From Faecalibacterium gallinarum (GTDB lineage Bacteria; Bacillota; Clostridia; Oscillospirales; Ruminococcaceae): a stretch of 64,000 nucleotides of DNA. The notes under the pieces are model-generated. The model was not told where the DNA came from. It saw nothing but the letters and a program-made list of their open reading frames with translations, and did no database searches. The translations under genes and the position numbers were made by a program. Below are positions 49,626-59,430 of this stretch, piece by piece. Location of the stretch: the NCBI RefSeq assembly GCF_022180365.1, contig NZ_BQKV01000106.1:1-64000 (forward strand), read 5' to 3'. How positions within the stretch are numbered: the stretch's first letter is position 1; each line of letters starts with the position of its first letter.

Positions 49626-50765
49626 ATGGATGCGGTAGAACTCTGGGCGGCCGTCCAGCTGACGGCCCTGGGCGGCGACACCGAGGGGCTATTGGGGGCC
49701 GCCGCGGCGGCGGGGCTCCACCTGCGGCAGATCGAGCCCCTGCCGGGGGGCTTTGCGGCCCGGTGCGCCGCCTGGCACTACCTCCCCCTGGCGGGGCTGG
49801 CCCGCCGGCGGCGGGTGCGGCTGCGGGTGACCCGGCGGCGGGGGCTCTGGTTCCGGCTGCGGCCCCTGGCCCGCCGGGCGGGGCTCTGGGTGGGGCTGGC
49901 GGTCTTTCTGCCCCTGTTGCTCTGGGCCCGGGGTCTGGTTTGGGCGGTGGAATACCCCGGCATGACCCCCGGCCAGGAGGCCCGGGCCGCCGCCGCCCTG
50001 CGGACGGTGGGGCTGGAACCCGGGGCCCAGGTGACCCAGGCCCTCCTCACCGCCGGGGAATACGCCCTCCTGGAGGGCGGGGAATTCGCCTGGGCCAGCG
50101 TCAACTTTTTCGGCGGGCGGCTGACGGTGGAGGCCGCCCCGGCCCGCGACGCCCCCGAGATCTTCTCGGGGAACTTGCAGGGGCTGAAAGCCAGCGCCGC
50201 CGGGGTGGTGACCGAAATCAACCTGAAAAGCGGCACCCCTCTGGTCACGCCGGGGGCCACGGTGGCCGAGGGCCAGACCCTCATCGGCACCTCCCGCACC
50301 GAGCGGGACGGCACACTGATCTACCAGCCCGCGGCGGGGAGCGTCCTGGCCCGGTTCGAGTGGTCCGCCGCCCACACCCAACCCCTGGACAGCCAGTCCC
50401 CCGCCCTCACCGGCGAGGCCGACACCCGGCGGGTGATCCGCTGGGCCGGGCGGGAGCTGGTACTGCCCTTCGGGCCGGGGGAGGATTCCGGGGAGCTCGC
50501 CATCACCCGGCACATCCAGCCGGATTTATGGGGGCTGCCCCTCCCCTTTTCGGTGGAGGAGACCACCTATTATCAGCAGCAGCCCGCCGAGCTCCGGTAC
50601 TCCGACGAGACGGCCCTGGCCCTGGCGCGGCTGGCCTGCCTCCAGGCCCTCGAGGAGGAATACCCCGACGCCCAGCTGGTGGCCCAGCGGGAGAATGTCC
50701 AGCGGACAGCGGACGCGGTCCACTACGACGTTGTCTACACCGTGATCGCCGACATCGCCCGCTGA
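49626..50765 (+). CDS. yqfD: Sporulation protein YqfD
   Basis: A 379-residue YqfD-type protein: an N-terminal basic domain, one membrane segment (GLWVGLAVFLPLLLWARGLV near residue 92), then an extracytoplasmic domain with VNFFGGRLTVEA and NLQGLKASAAGVVTEINLKS. Assembles in the sporulation engulfment membrane in Bacillus relatives. Coupled to yqfC. Confidence 0.88.
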   Translation: MDAVELWAAVQLTALGGDTEGLLGAAAAAGLHLRQIEPLPGGFAARCAAWHYLPLAGLARRRRVRLRVTRRRGLWFRLRPLARRAGLWVGLAVFLPLLLWARGLVWAVEYPGMTPGQEARAAAALRTVGLEPGAQVTQALLTAGEYALLEGGEFAWASVNFFGGRLTVEAAPARDAPEIFSGNLQGLKASAAGVVTEINLKSGTPLVTPGATVAEGQTLIGTSRTERDGTLIYQPAAGSVLARFEWSAAHTQPLDSQSPALTGEADTRRVIRWAGRELVLPFGPGEDSGELAITRHIQPDLWGLPLPFSVEETTYYQQQPAELRYSDETALALARLACLQALEEEYPDAQLVAQRENVQRTADAVHYDVVYTVIADIAR

Positions 50766-50766
50766 G

Positions 50767-50814
50767 CCAAAAAAGACTGCCGCCCCCGGCAAAGGGGATG
50801 GCAGTCTTTTTTGG
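50767..50814. terminator. Bidirectional terminator
   Basis: AAAAAAGACTGCC...GGCAGTCTTTTTT stem between convergent yqfD and hslO. Confidence 0.88.
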
Positions 50815-50825
50815 TTATGTAATGG

Positions 50826-51719
50826 TTATTCCGCGGGCTGGGCCTCGGCGTCCAGCTGGGCCAGAAGGTCGTTCAGGTCGTAGGTATATTTGGCGTGGCA
50901 GAAGTGGCAGACCACCTCGCAGGAAGGGTCCTCGTCCCGCATCTTTTCCAGCTCCTTGCGGCCGAGACTCATGAGCATCTCCCGGGTGCGCTCCTCGCTG
51001 CAATCGCACTGGTAGGCCACGGTGCGGCGGTCCAGCACCTCCGGCTCGAAGCCCGCCAGCACCCGCTCCATGATCTGCTGGGGGGTCTGGCCCGCCTGCA
51101 TCATCTCGGTGACCGAGGGAATCCCCGCGATGTTCTGTTCCAGCCGGGCAATGTCCGCCTCAGCCGCGCCGGGCAGAAGCTGGACCAGATACCCCCCCGC
51201 GCAGAGGATGGAGAGGTCCTTATCCACCAGCACCCCCAGGGCGCAGACGGTGGGGATCTGCTCGCTGTAGGCATAGTAGCTGGTCAGGTCCTCGGCCACC
51301 TCCCCCGAGACCAGGGGCACCTGGCCCACGGTGGGCTCCTTCTGGAGGGTGTTGTCCCGGATGACGGTCAGCACGCCGTCACAGCCCAGGGCCCCGCCCA
51401 CGTCCAGGTGACCGTCCGCCCGGGGAGGCAGCTCCACCAGGGGGTGGTCGATGCAGCCCTTGACGTTGCCGGTGCCGTCGGTGCAGGCGATGGCCACCCC
51501 CGCCGGGCCCCCGCCGCTCACCCGCAGGGTGACTTTGTCCCGGGTGTCCTTGAGCATGGCGCCCATGAGGGACGCCCCGGTCAGAAGCCGGCCCAGGGCC
51601 GCCGAACAGGTGGCGCTGGTTTTATGCAGCTGCTCGGCGGTGCGGACGATATCGGTGGAATCCACCCCGCAGAAAACCACTGCCCCGTTGTGGGACAGGC
51701 CGCGAATCAGTTCTGCCAT
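50826..51719 (-). CDS. hslO: Hsp33 redox-regulated chaperonin
   Basis: A 297-residue Hsp33. Core motif CTDGTGNVKGCIDHP, and the C-terminal zinc-binding CxC and CxxC (CDCSE near 238 and CHFCHAKY near 270) form the redox switch. It holds unfolding proteins under oxidative stress. Start just beyond the methyltransferase stop, so likely co-transcribed. Confidence 0.95.
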   Translation of the reverse strand: MAELIRGLSHNGAVVFCGVDSTDIVRTAEQLHKTSATCSAALGRLLTGASLMGAMLKDTRDKVTLRVSGGGPAGVAIACTDGTGNVKGCIDHPLVELPPRADGHLDVGGALGCDGVLTVIRDNTLQKEPTVGQVPLVSGEVAEDLTSYYAYSEQIPTVCALGVLVDKDLSILCAGGYLVQLLPGAAEADIARLEQNIAGIPSVTEMMQAGQTPQQIMERVLAGFEPEVLDRRTVAYQCDCSEERTREMLMSLGRKELEKMRDEDPSCEVVCHFCHAKYTYDLNDLLAQLDAEAQPAE

Positions 51720-52472
51720 TTATTGTTCCTCCCGTTGTGTGTAGTTTTTGACGGCGCAGAAGAAATACCGCTCGCTCTCCTCGGTCAGGGGGCCGAAGCT
51801 CTCGCCGTCGCAGACCGATTCCAGGGTGAAACCGTTCTTTTCCAGAGCGGCGGTGATCTCCGCGAGGGTATAGGTGTACTCGAAGAATTCCTCGTGGAAA
51901 TGCTCGCCGGTCTCCTGATAGTCGATGTCCACCGTAATGGTCACCCGGCGGGCGTCGGGGTCGTAGTGGTTCCGCCAGACGCAGCGGGCGTCCTCCTCCT
52001 CGAAGGTAAAGACGTTCTCCCCCAGCACCGCCTGGTGCTTATAGGGGGTGTTCATATCGAAGAGGAACACCCCGCCCTTTTCCATGAAAAAGGCGGCGTT
52101 GGCGATGGCCTTGTCCAGGTCGGGGATGTGGTTGAGGGTGTCGAAGGTGGACACCGCCCCCCGGATGGTGCCGTAGAGGTCCAGGGCGCAGAGGTCCTGC
52201 TGCAAGAGCAGCAGCCCCCCGGAGAGCCCCAGCTGTTCGGCTTTGTCCCGCACCACGCAGAGCATCTCCTCCGACTGGTCGATGCCGATCATGTCGTAGC
52301 CCGCCTGGGCCAGCATGAGGGTCAATTCGCCGGTGCCGCAGCCCAGATCCGCCAGGATGCCGCTGGATATGCCGTGGGCGTCCAGCCGGGCCTTCACCTG
52401 GGCGTAGAGGGCCTCGTAGTCGGCCTCGCCGTTGAACTCGTCGTAAAAATAAGCGAACTCGTTGTAGGCCAT
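51720..52472 (-). CDS. Class I SAM-dependent methyltransferase
   Basis: A 250-residue enzyme. The SAM-binding motif ILADLGCGTGELTLMLAQAG lies near residue 40-60, followed by MIGIDQSEEML. The YDEFNGEADYE N-terminus resembles ubiE-like/methyltransferase domain 25 proteins. Substrate unknown. It abuts hslO and overlaps the stop region of ysxC. Confidence 0.87.
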   Translation of the reverse strand: MAYNEFAYFYDEFNGEADYEALYAQVKARLDAHGISSGILADLGCGTGELTLMLAQAGYDMIGIDQSEEMLCVVRDKAEQLGLSGGLLLLQQDLCALDLYGTIRGAVSTFDTLNHIPDLDKAIANAAFFMEKGGVFLFDMNTPYKHQAVLGENVFTFEEEDARCVWRNHYDPDARRVTITVDIDYQETGEHFHEEFFEYTYTLAEITAALEKNGFTLESVCDGESFGPLTEESERYFFCAVKNYTQREEQ

Positions 52473-52479
52473 CCCCTGC

Positions 52480-53079
52480 TCACTCCCCGTCCGTCCCGGC
52501 CGAGGCGGCCTCTTCCAAAAGGGCCTGCAATGCGGGCACGCCATAGCCGTTCTCGGCGCTGGTCAGCACCACGGCCTGGCAGCCGTAGGGGCGGCAGAGC
52601 GCCTCGAACTCGGCCTGGGTGGCGGCCAGCTGGCTCTTTTTCAGCTTATCGGCCTTGGTCAGGGCCACCACAAAGGGGATGTCATGGTAGTGCAGGTATT
52701 TGAGCATCTGCAAGTCGTCGGCGCTGGGGGCGTGGCGGCAGTCCAGCAGCTGGACCAGCAGGGTGCAGCGGTGCTTGGCGGCAAAATAGCTGTTGATCAG
52801 CTCGTCCCACCGCTGGCGGTCGGCGTTGGACACCTTGGCGTAGCCGTAGCCCGGCAGATCCACAAAATAGCAGCCGTCCACGCTGTAAAAGTTGATGGTG
52901 GCCGTCTTACCCGGGGTGGCCGACACCCGGGCCAGGTTCTTGCGGTTGCACAGCTTGTTGATGATGCTGGATTTGCCCACGTTGGACCGGCCCGAGAAGC
53001 TGATCTCGGGGCGATCGGCCTCGGGCAGCTGGCTCGAGATGCCGTAGCTGGCCAGAAACTCTGCCTTGTTGTAGTTCAT
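52480..53079 (-). CDS. ysxC: Ribosome-biogenesis GTPase YsxC/EngB
   Basis: A 199-residue GTPase: ISFSGRSNVGKSSIINKLCN (G1), VDLPGYGYAKVS (G3), ALTKADKLKK (G4). Needed for 50S assembly. Located after lon in the lon-ysxC order also found in Bacillus. Confidence 0.96.
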   Translation of the reverse strand: MNYNKAEFLASYGISSQLPEADRPEISFSGRSNVGKSSIINKLCNRKNLARVSATPGKTATINFYSVDGCYFVDLPGYGYAKVSNADRQRWDELINSYFAAKHRCTLLVQLLDCRHAPSADDLQMLKYLHYHDIPFVVALTKADKLKKSQLAATQAEFEALCRPYGCQAVVLTSAENGYGVPALQALLEEAASAGTDGE

Positions 53080-53109
53080 GCTCTCTCCTTTGGTTTGTGG
53101 GGGTGTGTC

Positions 53110-55554
53110 TCAGCAGAAAGCGCCGGGCCGGGCGCCCGACTCCGCCGGGACCGGGGCGGCGGGCCGCTTTTTGGCCTTGGGGCGGGGGCGGCGGGCCGGG
53201 GCGGCGCCGGGGGCCGAGAGGGCGGTGCGGAGCACCTGTTCCAGGTTGGAGACCGGCACAAACTCCAGATTCTCCTTCACCTCGTCGTCCACCTCGTAGA
53301 GGTCGCTCTCGTTGTCCTTGGGCATGAGGACGATCTTCATCCCCTCCCGGTAGGCGGCCATGCTCTTCTCCCGCAGGCCGCCGATGGCCAGCACGTTGCC
53401 GTGGAGGGTGATCTCGCCGGTCATGGCCACATCCCCCCGGACCGGGCGGCCGGACAGGCAGGAGATCAGGGCGGTGGTCAGGGTGACGCCCGCCGAGGGG
53501 CCGTCCTTGGGCACAGCGCCCTCGGGAGCGTGGATGTGCAGGTCGCATTTTTTCAGCTTTTCGGGGTCGATGCCGTACTCGGCGGCGTGGACCCGGGCGT
53601 AGGTGACCGCCAGCTGGGCGCTCTCCTTCATCACGTCGCCCAGAGAACCGGTGACGGTGATCTTGCCCGCGCCGTCCTCGATGGCCTGTACTTCAATGGG
53701 CAGGGTCTCGCCGCCCACACTGGTCCAGGCCAGGCCGTTGGCGATGCCCACCGCGCCGGTCCGGTTGAGGAACTCGGGCTTGACCCGGCGGGGGCCCAGC
53801 AGCTCTTCCAGCATGGAGCCGTTGACCGAGACTTCCTCGACTTCGCCGGCGGCGATCTTCCGGGCGCACTTGCGCAATACGCTGGTGATGGTGCGTTCCA
53901 GGCTGCGGACGCCCGCCTCCCGGGTGTAGCCGTCGATGAGGCCGTAGAGGGCCGACTGGCTCAGGGTCACCCGGCCGGTGAGGCCGCAGGCTTTCAGCTG
54001 CTTCGGCAGCAGGTGCTTGCGGGCGATGTTGTACTTTTCCACCCGGGTATAGCTGGGCAGCTCGATGATATCCATACGATCCCGCAGCGGGCCGGGGATG
54101 CCCCCCAGGTCGTTGGCGGTGGTGATAAAGAGCACGTGGCTCAGATCATACGGGATATCCAGGAAGTGATCTTTAAAGGTGTTGTTCTGCTCGGGGTCCA
54201 GCGCCTCCAGCAGGGCGGCGGCCGGGTCGCCCCGGAAATCCCCCGCCAGCTTGTCGATCTCGTCCAGCAGCATCAGGGGGTTCTGGCTCTTGGCGGAGAT
54301 CATGGCGCTGATGATCTTGCCCGGCATGGCGCCGATGTAGGTCCGCCGGTGGCCCCGAATCTCGGCCTCGTCCCGGACGCCGCCCAGGCTCAGCCGGACG
54401 TACTTCCGGTTCAGGCACTCGGCAATGGACCGGGCGATGCTGGTCTTGCCCACGCCCGGGGGGCCCACCAGGCAGATGATCTGGGCCTTCATATCGGGGG
54501 CCAGCTTCCGGACGGCCAACAGCTCGAGAATCCGGTCCTTGACCTTCTTCAGGCCGTAGTGGTCCCGATCCAGGATCTGGGCGGCCCGGTTGATCTCCAG
54601 GTTATCGGTGGTGAAGGTGTTCCAGGGCAGGTCGAGGCAGGTATCCAGATAAGTACGGATGACGGTGGCCTCCTGGTTCGAGCCCTGCATCTTGGACAGG
54701 CGGTCCACTTCTTTCAGGAGTTTCGCCTCGCTGTCGGCTTCCAGGTGGAGCTCCTCGATCCGGCGGCGGTAGTTGTCCGCCTCGGCGTGGGTGTCGTCCC
54801 CCTCCCCCAGCTCGTCGGAGATGATGTGGAGCTGCTCGTGGAGATAGTAGTCCCGCTGGTTTTTGTCCATGGACTCGTTGACCTTGTCGGCGATCTCCTT
54901 CTCGATCCGCATCACCTGGCACTCCCGGTGGAGCATCTCCAAAAGCCGGTTCAGACGGCCCACCAGGGTGTTCTCGTTCATCACCGACTGTTTGTCCTGG
55001 TAGCGGAACAAGAGGTTTGCGGGGATGTACTCGCTGAGGAACGCGGGGTCGCTGGAGGACATGATGGCAAAGACCACGTCCTTCGCCAGCCGCGGATTCA
55101 TGGCGAGATACTCGTCAAACCCGGCTTTCAGGCTGCGGAGCAGGGCGTCCACCTCCAGGGCCTGTTCCCCCTTGGGGGCCTGGACCGGCGCGGGGCGGAC
55201 GGTGGAAAGATAAAACTTGCCGCTGGTGTCCAGCCCGGTGAGTTTGGCGCGGTATTTGCCCTCCACCAGGACCTTCACCAGCTCGTCGGACACCCGCAGC
55301 ACCTGTTTGATCTCGGCCACCACGCCGTAGGCGTAGAGGTCCTCCTGCTGGGGGGTGTCGGTGTCCATCTCCTTCTGGGTGACGAGAAAGACGTTGGAAT
55401 TATTGGCCATCGCCCACTCCACGGCGGCGACGCTCTTCTCGCGCCCCACCTCGAAGTGAACGAGATTGTTCGGAAAAACCACCAGCCCCCGCAGGGCGAT
55501 GGCGGGCAGGTGCAGCTCGTGGCGCTCCACCTTAACAGTAACTTTTTCAGACAT
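53110..55554 (-). CDS. lon: ATP-dependent Lon protease
   Basis: An 814-residue Lon: LONN domain, AAA+ with Walker [10 protein letters not shown] near 357, and catalytic Ser in [11 protein letters not shown] near 683 with the Lys later. A lysine/proline-rich tail ends in Cys. Starts [15 protein letters not shown]. It degrades damaged and regulatory proteins. Confidence 0.96.
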   Translation of the reverse strand: MSEKVTVKVERHELHLPAIALRGLVVFPNNLVHFEVGREKSVAAVEWAMANNSNVFLVTQKEMDTDTPQQEDLYAYGVVAEIKQVLRVSDELVKVLVEGKYRAKLTGLDTSGKFYLSTVRPAPVQAPKGEQALEVDALLRSLKAGFDEYLAMNPRLAKDVVFAIMSSSDPAFLSEYIPANLLFRYQDKQSVMNENTLVGRLNRLLEMLHRECQVMRIEKEIADKVNESMDKNQRDYYLHEQLHIISDELGEGDDTHAEADNYRRRIEELHLEADSEAKLLKEVDRLSKMQGSNQEATVIRTYLDTCLDLPWNTFTTDNLEINRAAQILDRDHYGLKKVKDRILELLAVRKLAPDMKAQIICLVGPPGVGKTSIARSIAECLNRKYVRLSLGGVRDEAEIRGHRRTYIGAMPGKIISAMISAKSQNPLMLLDEIDKLAGDFRGDPAAALLEALDPEQNNTFKDHFLDIPYDLSHVLFITTANDLGGIPGPLRDRMDIIELPSYTRVEKYNIARKHLLPKQLKACGLTGRVTLSQSALYGLIDGYTREAGVRSLERTITSVLRKCARKIAAGEVEEVSVNGSMLEELLGPRRVKPEFLNRTGAVGIANGLAWTSVGGETLPIEVQAIEDGAGKITVTGSLGDVMKESAQLAVTYARVHAAEYGIDPEKLKKCDLHIHAPEGAVPKDGPSAGVTLTTALISCLSGRPVRGDVAMTGEITLHGNVLAIGGLREKSMAAYREGMKIVLMPKDNESDLYEVDDEVKENLEFVPVSNLEQVLRTALSAPGAAPARRPRPKAKKRPAAPVPAESGARPGAFC

Positions 55555-55679
55555 TCTGTGAACCTCCCGGCCGACGTGCCCAAAGGGGTTTGGGCATGCG
55601 GCTCTCTGTAATTATATCGGGTTCGGGCGGCGGTTGCAACTGCTTTTGGCAGGAAATTGCCCCCCGGGTCAGCGGGCGC

Positions 55680-56216
55680 TTATTGGCGGCGCTCCCGGTC
55701 GGAGAGGCCCAGCCGCCCTAGGGCGGGCAGCAGGGCCCGCAGGGTGATGGAGGTGAGGGCGCCCATCACCAGCCCCAGCACCAGCATCACCGGCGCATAG
55801 TAGAGGGACATGGCGGAAGAGAGAATCACGCTGGCCCCCAGCAGCTGGCCCACGTTGTGGGCCAGGGCCCCGGACACCGACAGGATGAACCAGGTGGGCC
55901 GCACCGGCAACAAATCATAGAGCACCCACATCACCAAGAGGGACAAAAGCCCCCCGCAGAGGGAGAGGAAGCCCGCCGTCGGCCCCGACACCAAAAAGAC
56001 GAAGAGGGCCTTGAGCAGATCGAGAAAGAGGGCCTGTTTCGCCCCCATGAAAAAGAGGGCGTACATCACCACAATATTCGCCAGCCCCAGCTTCATGCCG
56101 GGCAAAAGCCCCGGCAAAGTCAGCGTCCCCTCCAAAAAGGAGAGGGCCATGGCCAGGGCGAAGAGCAGCCCCGACAGGGCGATCTGTTTTGTCTTGCGGT
56201 CGGTGTGTTTCTGCAT
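55680..56216 (-). CDS. Gx-transporter family (heptaprenyl diphosphate synthase component I-like)
   Basis: A 178-residue membrane protein with about five helices, Gx_transp-like, starting MQKHTDRKTKQIALSGLLFA; GMKLGLANIVVMYALFFMGA and FVFLVSGPTAGFLSLCGGLL follow. Often next to FMN or quinone genes; transport substrate unknown. It lies just downstream of the ABC-F gene. Confidence 0.8.
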   Translation of the reverse strand: MQKHTDRKTKQIALSGLLFALAMALSFLEGTLTLPGLLPGMKLGLANIVVMYALFFMGAKQALFLDLLKALFVFLVSGPTAGFLSLCGGLLSLLVMWVLYDLLPVRPTWFILSVSGALAHNVGQLLGASVILSSAMSLYYAPVMLVLGLVMGALTSITLRALLPALGRLGLSDRERRQ

Positions 56217-56229
56217 GGTATAACCTCCC

Positions 56230-58137
56230 TTAGCCCTCGGCGGCCTCGGCCCCCAGGGACTGCTCATACTGGTCCTGGGCCTCCACGGCGGCCTCCCAGG
56301 CGGCGAACAGCTCCTCCTGGTGGAACCGCAGATCCTCCAGCTCGTCGCTCTTTTCCCGCAAAAGGCGGGGGTCGTTGTAGACCTCGGGGGAGTTGATCTC
56401 GTTTTCCAGCTCCACTTCCCGGGCGCCGCAGGCCTCCATCTCGTCCTCACAGGCCTTGATCTTGGCCCGCAGCTCGGCCCGGCGGCGGCGCTGCTCCTTG
56501 CCGTAGCCCGCTTTGGGGGCCTCGGGGGCCTTCTCGGCGGCCCGGTCGGCCCCGGCGTCCCGGCCCATCAGGGCGTCGTAGCTGGGGTAGATCACCGCTT
56601 TGCCGTCCTCGAGGTAGAGGATCGGGCAGGCGAGGCTGTTCATCAGGTGGCGGTCGTGGGTCACCAGCAGCAGGGTGCCGGTGTAGGCCGCCAGCGCCTC
56701 GGTGAGAGTCTCCCGGGTGTAAATATCCAGATGGTTTGTGGGCTCGTCCAAAAAGAGCAGGTTGGGCCGCTCGAGCAAAATCTCCGCGAACCGCAGCCGG
56801 GCCAGCTCGCCGCCCGAGAGGGCGTCGCAGGACTTAAAGACCGACTCGCCCCGGAAGCCCAGTTTCGCCAGATGGCTGCGGACTTCCAGCTCGGTCATCC
56901 GGGGGTATTTGTTCCAGAGGGCGTCGATCACCCGGCCCTCCCCTGCCCGGCTCTGCTGCTGGACAAAGATGCTGGGCCGCGCCCCGGTGCCGAGGCGGAC
57001 CATCCCGCCGGAGGGGCGGCGCTTGCCGTCCAGCACCTGCATCAGGGTGGATTTGCCCGCGCCGTTGGGCCCGGCGATGATCAGCCGCTGGCCCCGGCAG
57101 ACGGTGTAGCTGAAGGGGGCCAAAAGCTCCCGTGTGCCCAGCCGGATGGAGAGGTTTTTCATGATGACCAGCTCGTTCCAGGGCTCCACGTCGTACTCAA
57201 ACCGGAGCTTGATTTTGTTGGTCTCGTCCACCGGGGCCTCGGTGATCTCCAGCTTTTCCAGCTGTTTGCGGCGGCTCTGGGCCATCTTGGTGGTGGAGGC
57301 CCGGACCAGGTTCCGGTCGATGTAATCCTGGAGCTTTTCGGCCAGGGCCACGTCGGCGTCGTGCTGCTTCTGGCGTAAAGCGTCGGCGGCCTCCTTCTGG
57401 GGCAGATAGGCCGAGAAGTTGCCCTTATAGGTGGTCAGGGTGCAGCCCGCCACCTCCCAGATCTTGGTGCAGACGTTGTCCAGGAAATAGCGGTCGTGGC
57501 TGACCACCAGCACCGCGCCCTTATACTCCTTGAGGTAATTTTCCAGCCACTCCATGGTGACGAAATCCAGGTGGTTGGTGGGCTCGTCGAGGATCAGCAC
57601 ATCCGGCTTTTCCAAAAGAAGTTTCGCCAGCCGCAGGCGGGTCAATTCGCCGCCGGACAAAACCCCCACCGGCTTTTCCCAGCTGTCCTGGGGAAAGCCC
57701 ATGCCGCTGAGGATCTTTTTGATGTTGACGTCCATGTTGTAGCCGTCGGCGGCGTCGATGACGCTCTGGAGGGCGGCGTGCTCCTCCAAAAGGGCCGGGT
57801 CCTCGGGGGCGGCGGCCATCTTCCGCTCGAGTACCTGCATCCGGGCCATGGCGTCCAGCACCGGCGCAAAAGAGGAGCGCATCTCGCCGTAGACGTCCCG
57901 GCTCCGGTCGGGGGCGGCGTTCTGTTCCAGGTACCCCAGGGTGACCCCGTGGGTGATGTTGAATTCGCCGCTGTAATCCGCATATTCACCGGTCAGAATC
58001 CGCAAAAGGGTGGTTTTGCCCGCCCCGTTCTGGCCCACGATGCCGATGCGGTCCCCCCGCTCCACGGCGGCGGTGACCTTTTCCAGCACCACCTTTTCGC
58101 CGAAGGATTTTCCAATCTGTTCCAAATAAATCAGCAT
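56230..58137 (-). CDS. ABC-F family ATPase
   Basis: A 635-residue soluble protein with two ABC domains and no membrane segment. Walker A GQNGAGKTTLL (residue ~37) and GPNGAGKSTLM (~357), signature LSGGELTRLRLA and LSGGELARLRFA, Walker B LILDEPTNHLD and LFLDEPTNHLD. It is of the Uup/YdiF type with a linker and C-terminal coiled coil. These act on ribosomes, in translation or resistance. Confidence 0.93.
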   Translation of the reverse strand: MLIYLEQIGKSFGEKVVLEKVTAAVERGDRIGIVGQNGAGKTTLLRILTGEYADYSGEFNITHGVTLGYLEQNAAPDRSRDVYGEMRSSFAPVLDAMARMQVLERKMAAAPEDPALLEEHAALQSVIDAADGYNMDVNIKKILSGMGFPQDSWEKPVGVLSGGELTRLRLAKLLLEKPDVLILDEPTNHLDFVTMEWLENYLKEYKGAVLVVSHDRYFLDNVCTKIWEVAGCTLTTYKGNFSAYLPQKEAADALRQKQHDADVALAEKLQDYIDRNLVRASTTKMAQSRRKQLEKLEITEAPVDETNKIKLRFEYDVEPWNELVIMKNLSIRLGTRELLAPFSYTVCRGQRLIIAGPNGAGKSTLMQVLDGKRRPSGGMVRLGTGARPSIFVQQQSRAGEGRVIDALWNKYPRMTELEVRSHLAKLGFRGESVFKSCDALSGGELARLRFAEILLERPNLLFLDEPTNHLDIYTRETLTEALAAYTGTLLLVTHDRHLMNSLACPILYLEDGKAVIYPSYDALMGRDAGADRAAEKAPEAPKAGYGKEQRRRRAELRAKIKACEDEMEACGAREVELENEINSPEVYNDPRLLREKSDELEDLRFHQEELFAAWEAAVEAQDQYEQSLGAEAAEG

Positions 58138-58187
58138 ACTAACTTTTCCACCTCAAACTCCCGCGTCCTATGGCTCGGGGGCCGCTC

Positions 58188-58928
58188 TCACTGCTGATGG
58201 CGGCGGTTTTTCTGGCCCACACAGGCCAATTCTTCCGGCTCCATGACGATCTCGTAGAGCTCCTCCAGCCGGGCGATCTCGTAGGTCGGGTTGACCCGGC
58301 CGGGGTTCTCGGCCCGGCTGGAGTTGAACCAACAGGTATCCAGCCCGGCATTCTCGCCCCCCTGAATATCGCTGGACAGGCTGTCCCCCACCATCAGAAC
58401 GTGCTCCTTGTTCTCCACCCCCAGGGTGCGGAGGGCGGCGTCGAAGATCTTCCGGCTGGGCTTTTCGGCGTCCAGCTTCTCGGAGACAAAGACCTCCTCG
58501 ATATAATCCAGCAGCCCGGCCCCCTTGACCCGGCGGCTCTGGACCCGGTCGAAGCCGTTGGTCACGATGGCCAGGGTGGCCACCTCCGAGAGCTCCCGCA
58601 GCACATCCGCCACCCCGCCGGGCATCAGGTCGGGGTGGGTGGAGAGCTGTTCCAGGTAGTGGCGGTTCATCTCGGCGCCATTGCCTGCCGCGCCGATCTC
58701 CTTCAAAAAGCGGGTGAACCGCTCGGTCATCAGTTTTTCCCGCCGGATCTGGCCTTTTTCCAGCTGCTGCCAGAGCCCGGCGTTGATCCGCCGGTAGGTC
58801 TCGACGGTCTGGCTGTCCGGCTCGATGCCGTAGTGGACCAGGGTCTCGGCCAGGGCCTTGGCCTCGGCGGCGTCAAAATCAAGCAGTGTGTTGTCGGCAT
58901 CGAACAAAATGCAGTAATATTTCGCCAT
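58188..58928 (-). CDS. YjjG-type HAD hydrolase (noncanonical pyrimidine nucleotidase)
   Basis: A 246-residue HAD hydrolase: motif I FDADNTLLDFD, motif II IVTNGF, motif III Lys in LDAEKPSRKIF, and motif IV MVGDSLSSDIQGG. This pattern matches the YjjG family that dephosphorylates oxidised or halogenated pyrimidine nucleotides. The start MAKYYC is chosen because GAGGG has good spacing to it. Confidence 0.9.
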   Translation of the reverse strand: MAKYYCILFDADNTLLDFDAAEAKALAETLVHYGIEPDSQTVETYRRINAGLWQQLEKGQIRREKLMTERFTRFLKEIGAAGNGAEMNRHYLEQLSTHPDLMPGGVADVLRELSEVATLAIVTNGFDRVQSRRVKGAGLLDYIEEVFVSEKLDAEKPSRKIFDAALRTLGVENKEHVLMVGDSLSSDIQGGENAGLDTCWFNSSRAENPGRVNPTYEIARLEELYEIVMEPEELACVGQKNRRHQQ

Positions 58929-58996
58929 TGTCATTCCCTCTCTGGTAATTTTTGTCGTACTATCGTTTGTTCCGGCTCGCGGCGTGCACCCGGGCC

Positions 58997-59038
58997 AAAA
59001 ACAAGGAGAAGCCAGCTCCGCCCACGCAGAGCTGGCCT
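58997..59038 (-). terminator. Terminator of the Cys-rich protein gene
   Basis: GCCAGCTC...GAGCTGGC stem, followed on the minus strand by a T-rich tail (CTCCTTGTTTTT). Confidence 0.7.
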
Positions 59039-59041
59039 GTG

Positions 59042-59362
59042 TTATTCGTCTACGATTTCGTATTCCTCCCAGTCCACCGAGCTGGTCTCCACCGCCCCGG
59101 CGCTGCCGGCGCAGGTCCGGCCGCAGCGATTGGAACAGCTCCGGCTGCACCGGCTGGCCGACTGGCTGCAACGGCTGGAACGGCTGGTGCAGGAGCAGCG
59201 GCCCCGGCCCCCGCACCCGGCGCAGCGGCACCGGCTTTGGGTTTCGCCGCAGGATGCGGGGCAGTCCTGGTCGCTCTCCCGCACCCAGTCGATCTCGAAG
59301 GAATCCACGCTGCCGTCGGTCACGTCCTCGACGCCAGGCATAGACACACAAAATTCTCTCAT
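59042..59362 (-). CDS. Cys- and Arg/Ser-rich small protein of unknown function
   Basis: A 106-residue protein with 13 Cys, most in the middle (about 33-85: DCPASCGETQSRCRCAGCGG, then repeated SRC/SRSC), and acidic ends (MREFCVSMPGVEDVTDGSVD and VDWEEYEIVDE). GGAGAGGAGG lies 7 bases before the ATG, and it has its own terminator. It could be a metal-binding or spore-coat-type protein, or a peptide precursor; no modifying enzyme is nearby. I do not recognise its family. Confidence 0.6.
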   Translation of the reverse strand: MREFCVSMPGVEDVTDGSVDSFEIDWVRESDQDCPASCGETQSRCRCAGCGGRGRCSCTSRSSRCSQSASRCSRSCSNRCGRTCAGSAGAVETSSVDWEEYEIVDE

Positions 59363-59430
59363 TCTCTCGCCTCCTCTCCGCCCAGCTTATGCAGGGGGAG
59401 AGTCAGGGGTTCCGGCGAGGTGGGGTCCGC

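Noticed and set aside
59042-59362. Cys-rich protein as a RiPP precursor
   Set aside because: No radical SAM enzyme, lanthionine synthetase, protease or exporter is adjacent; kept as unknown function.
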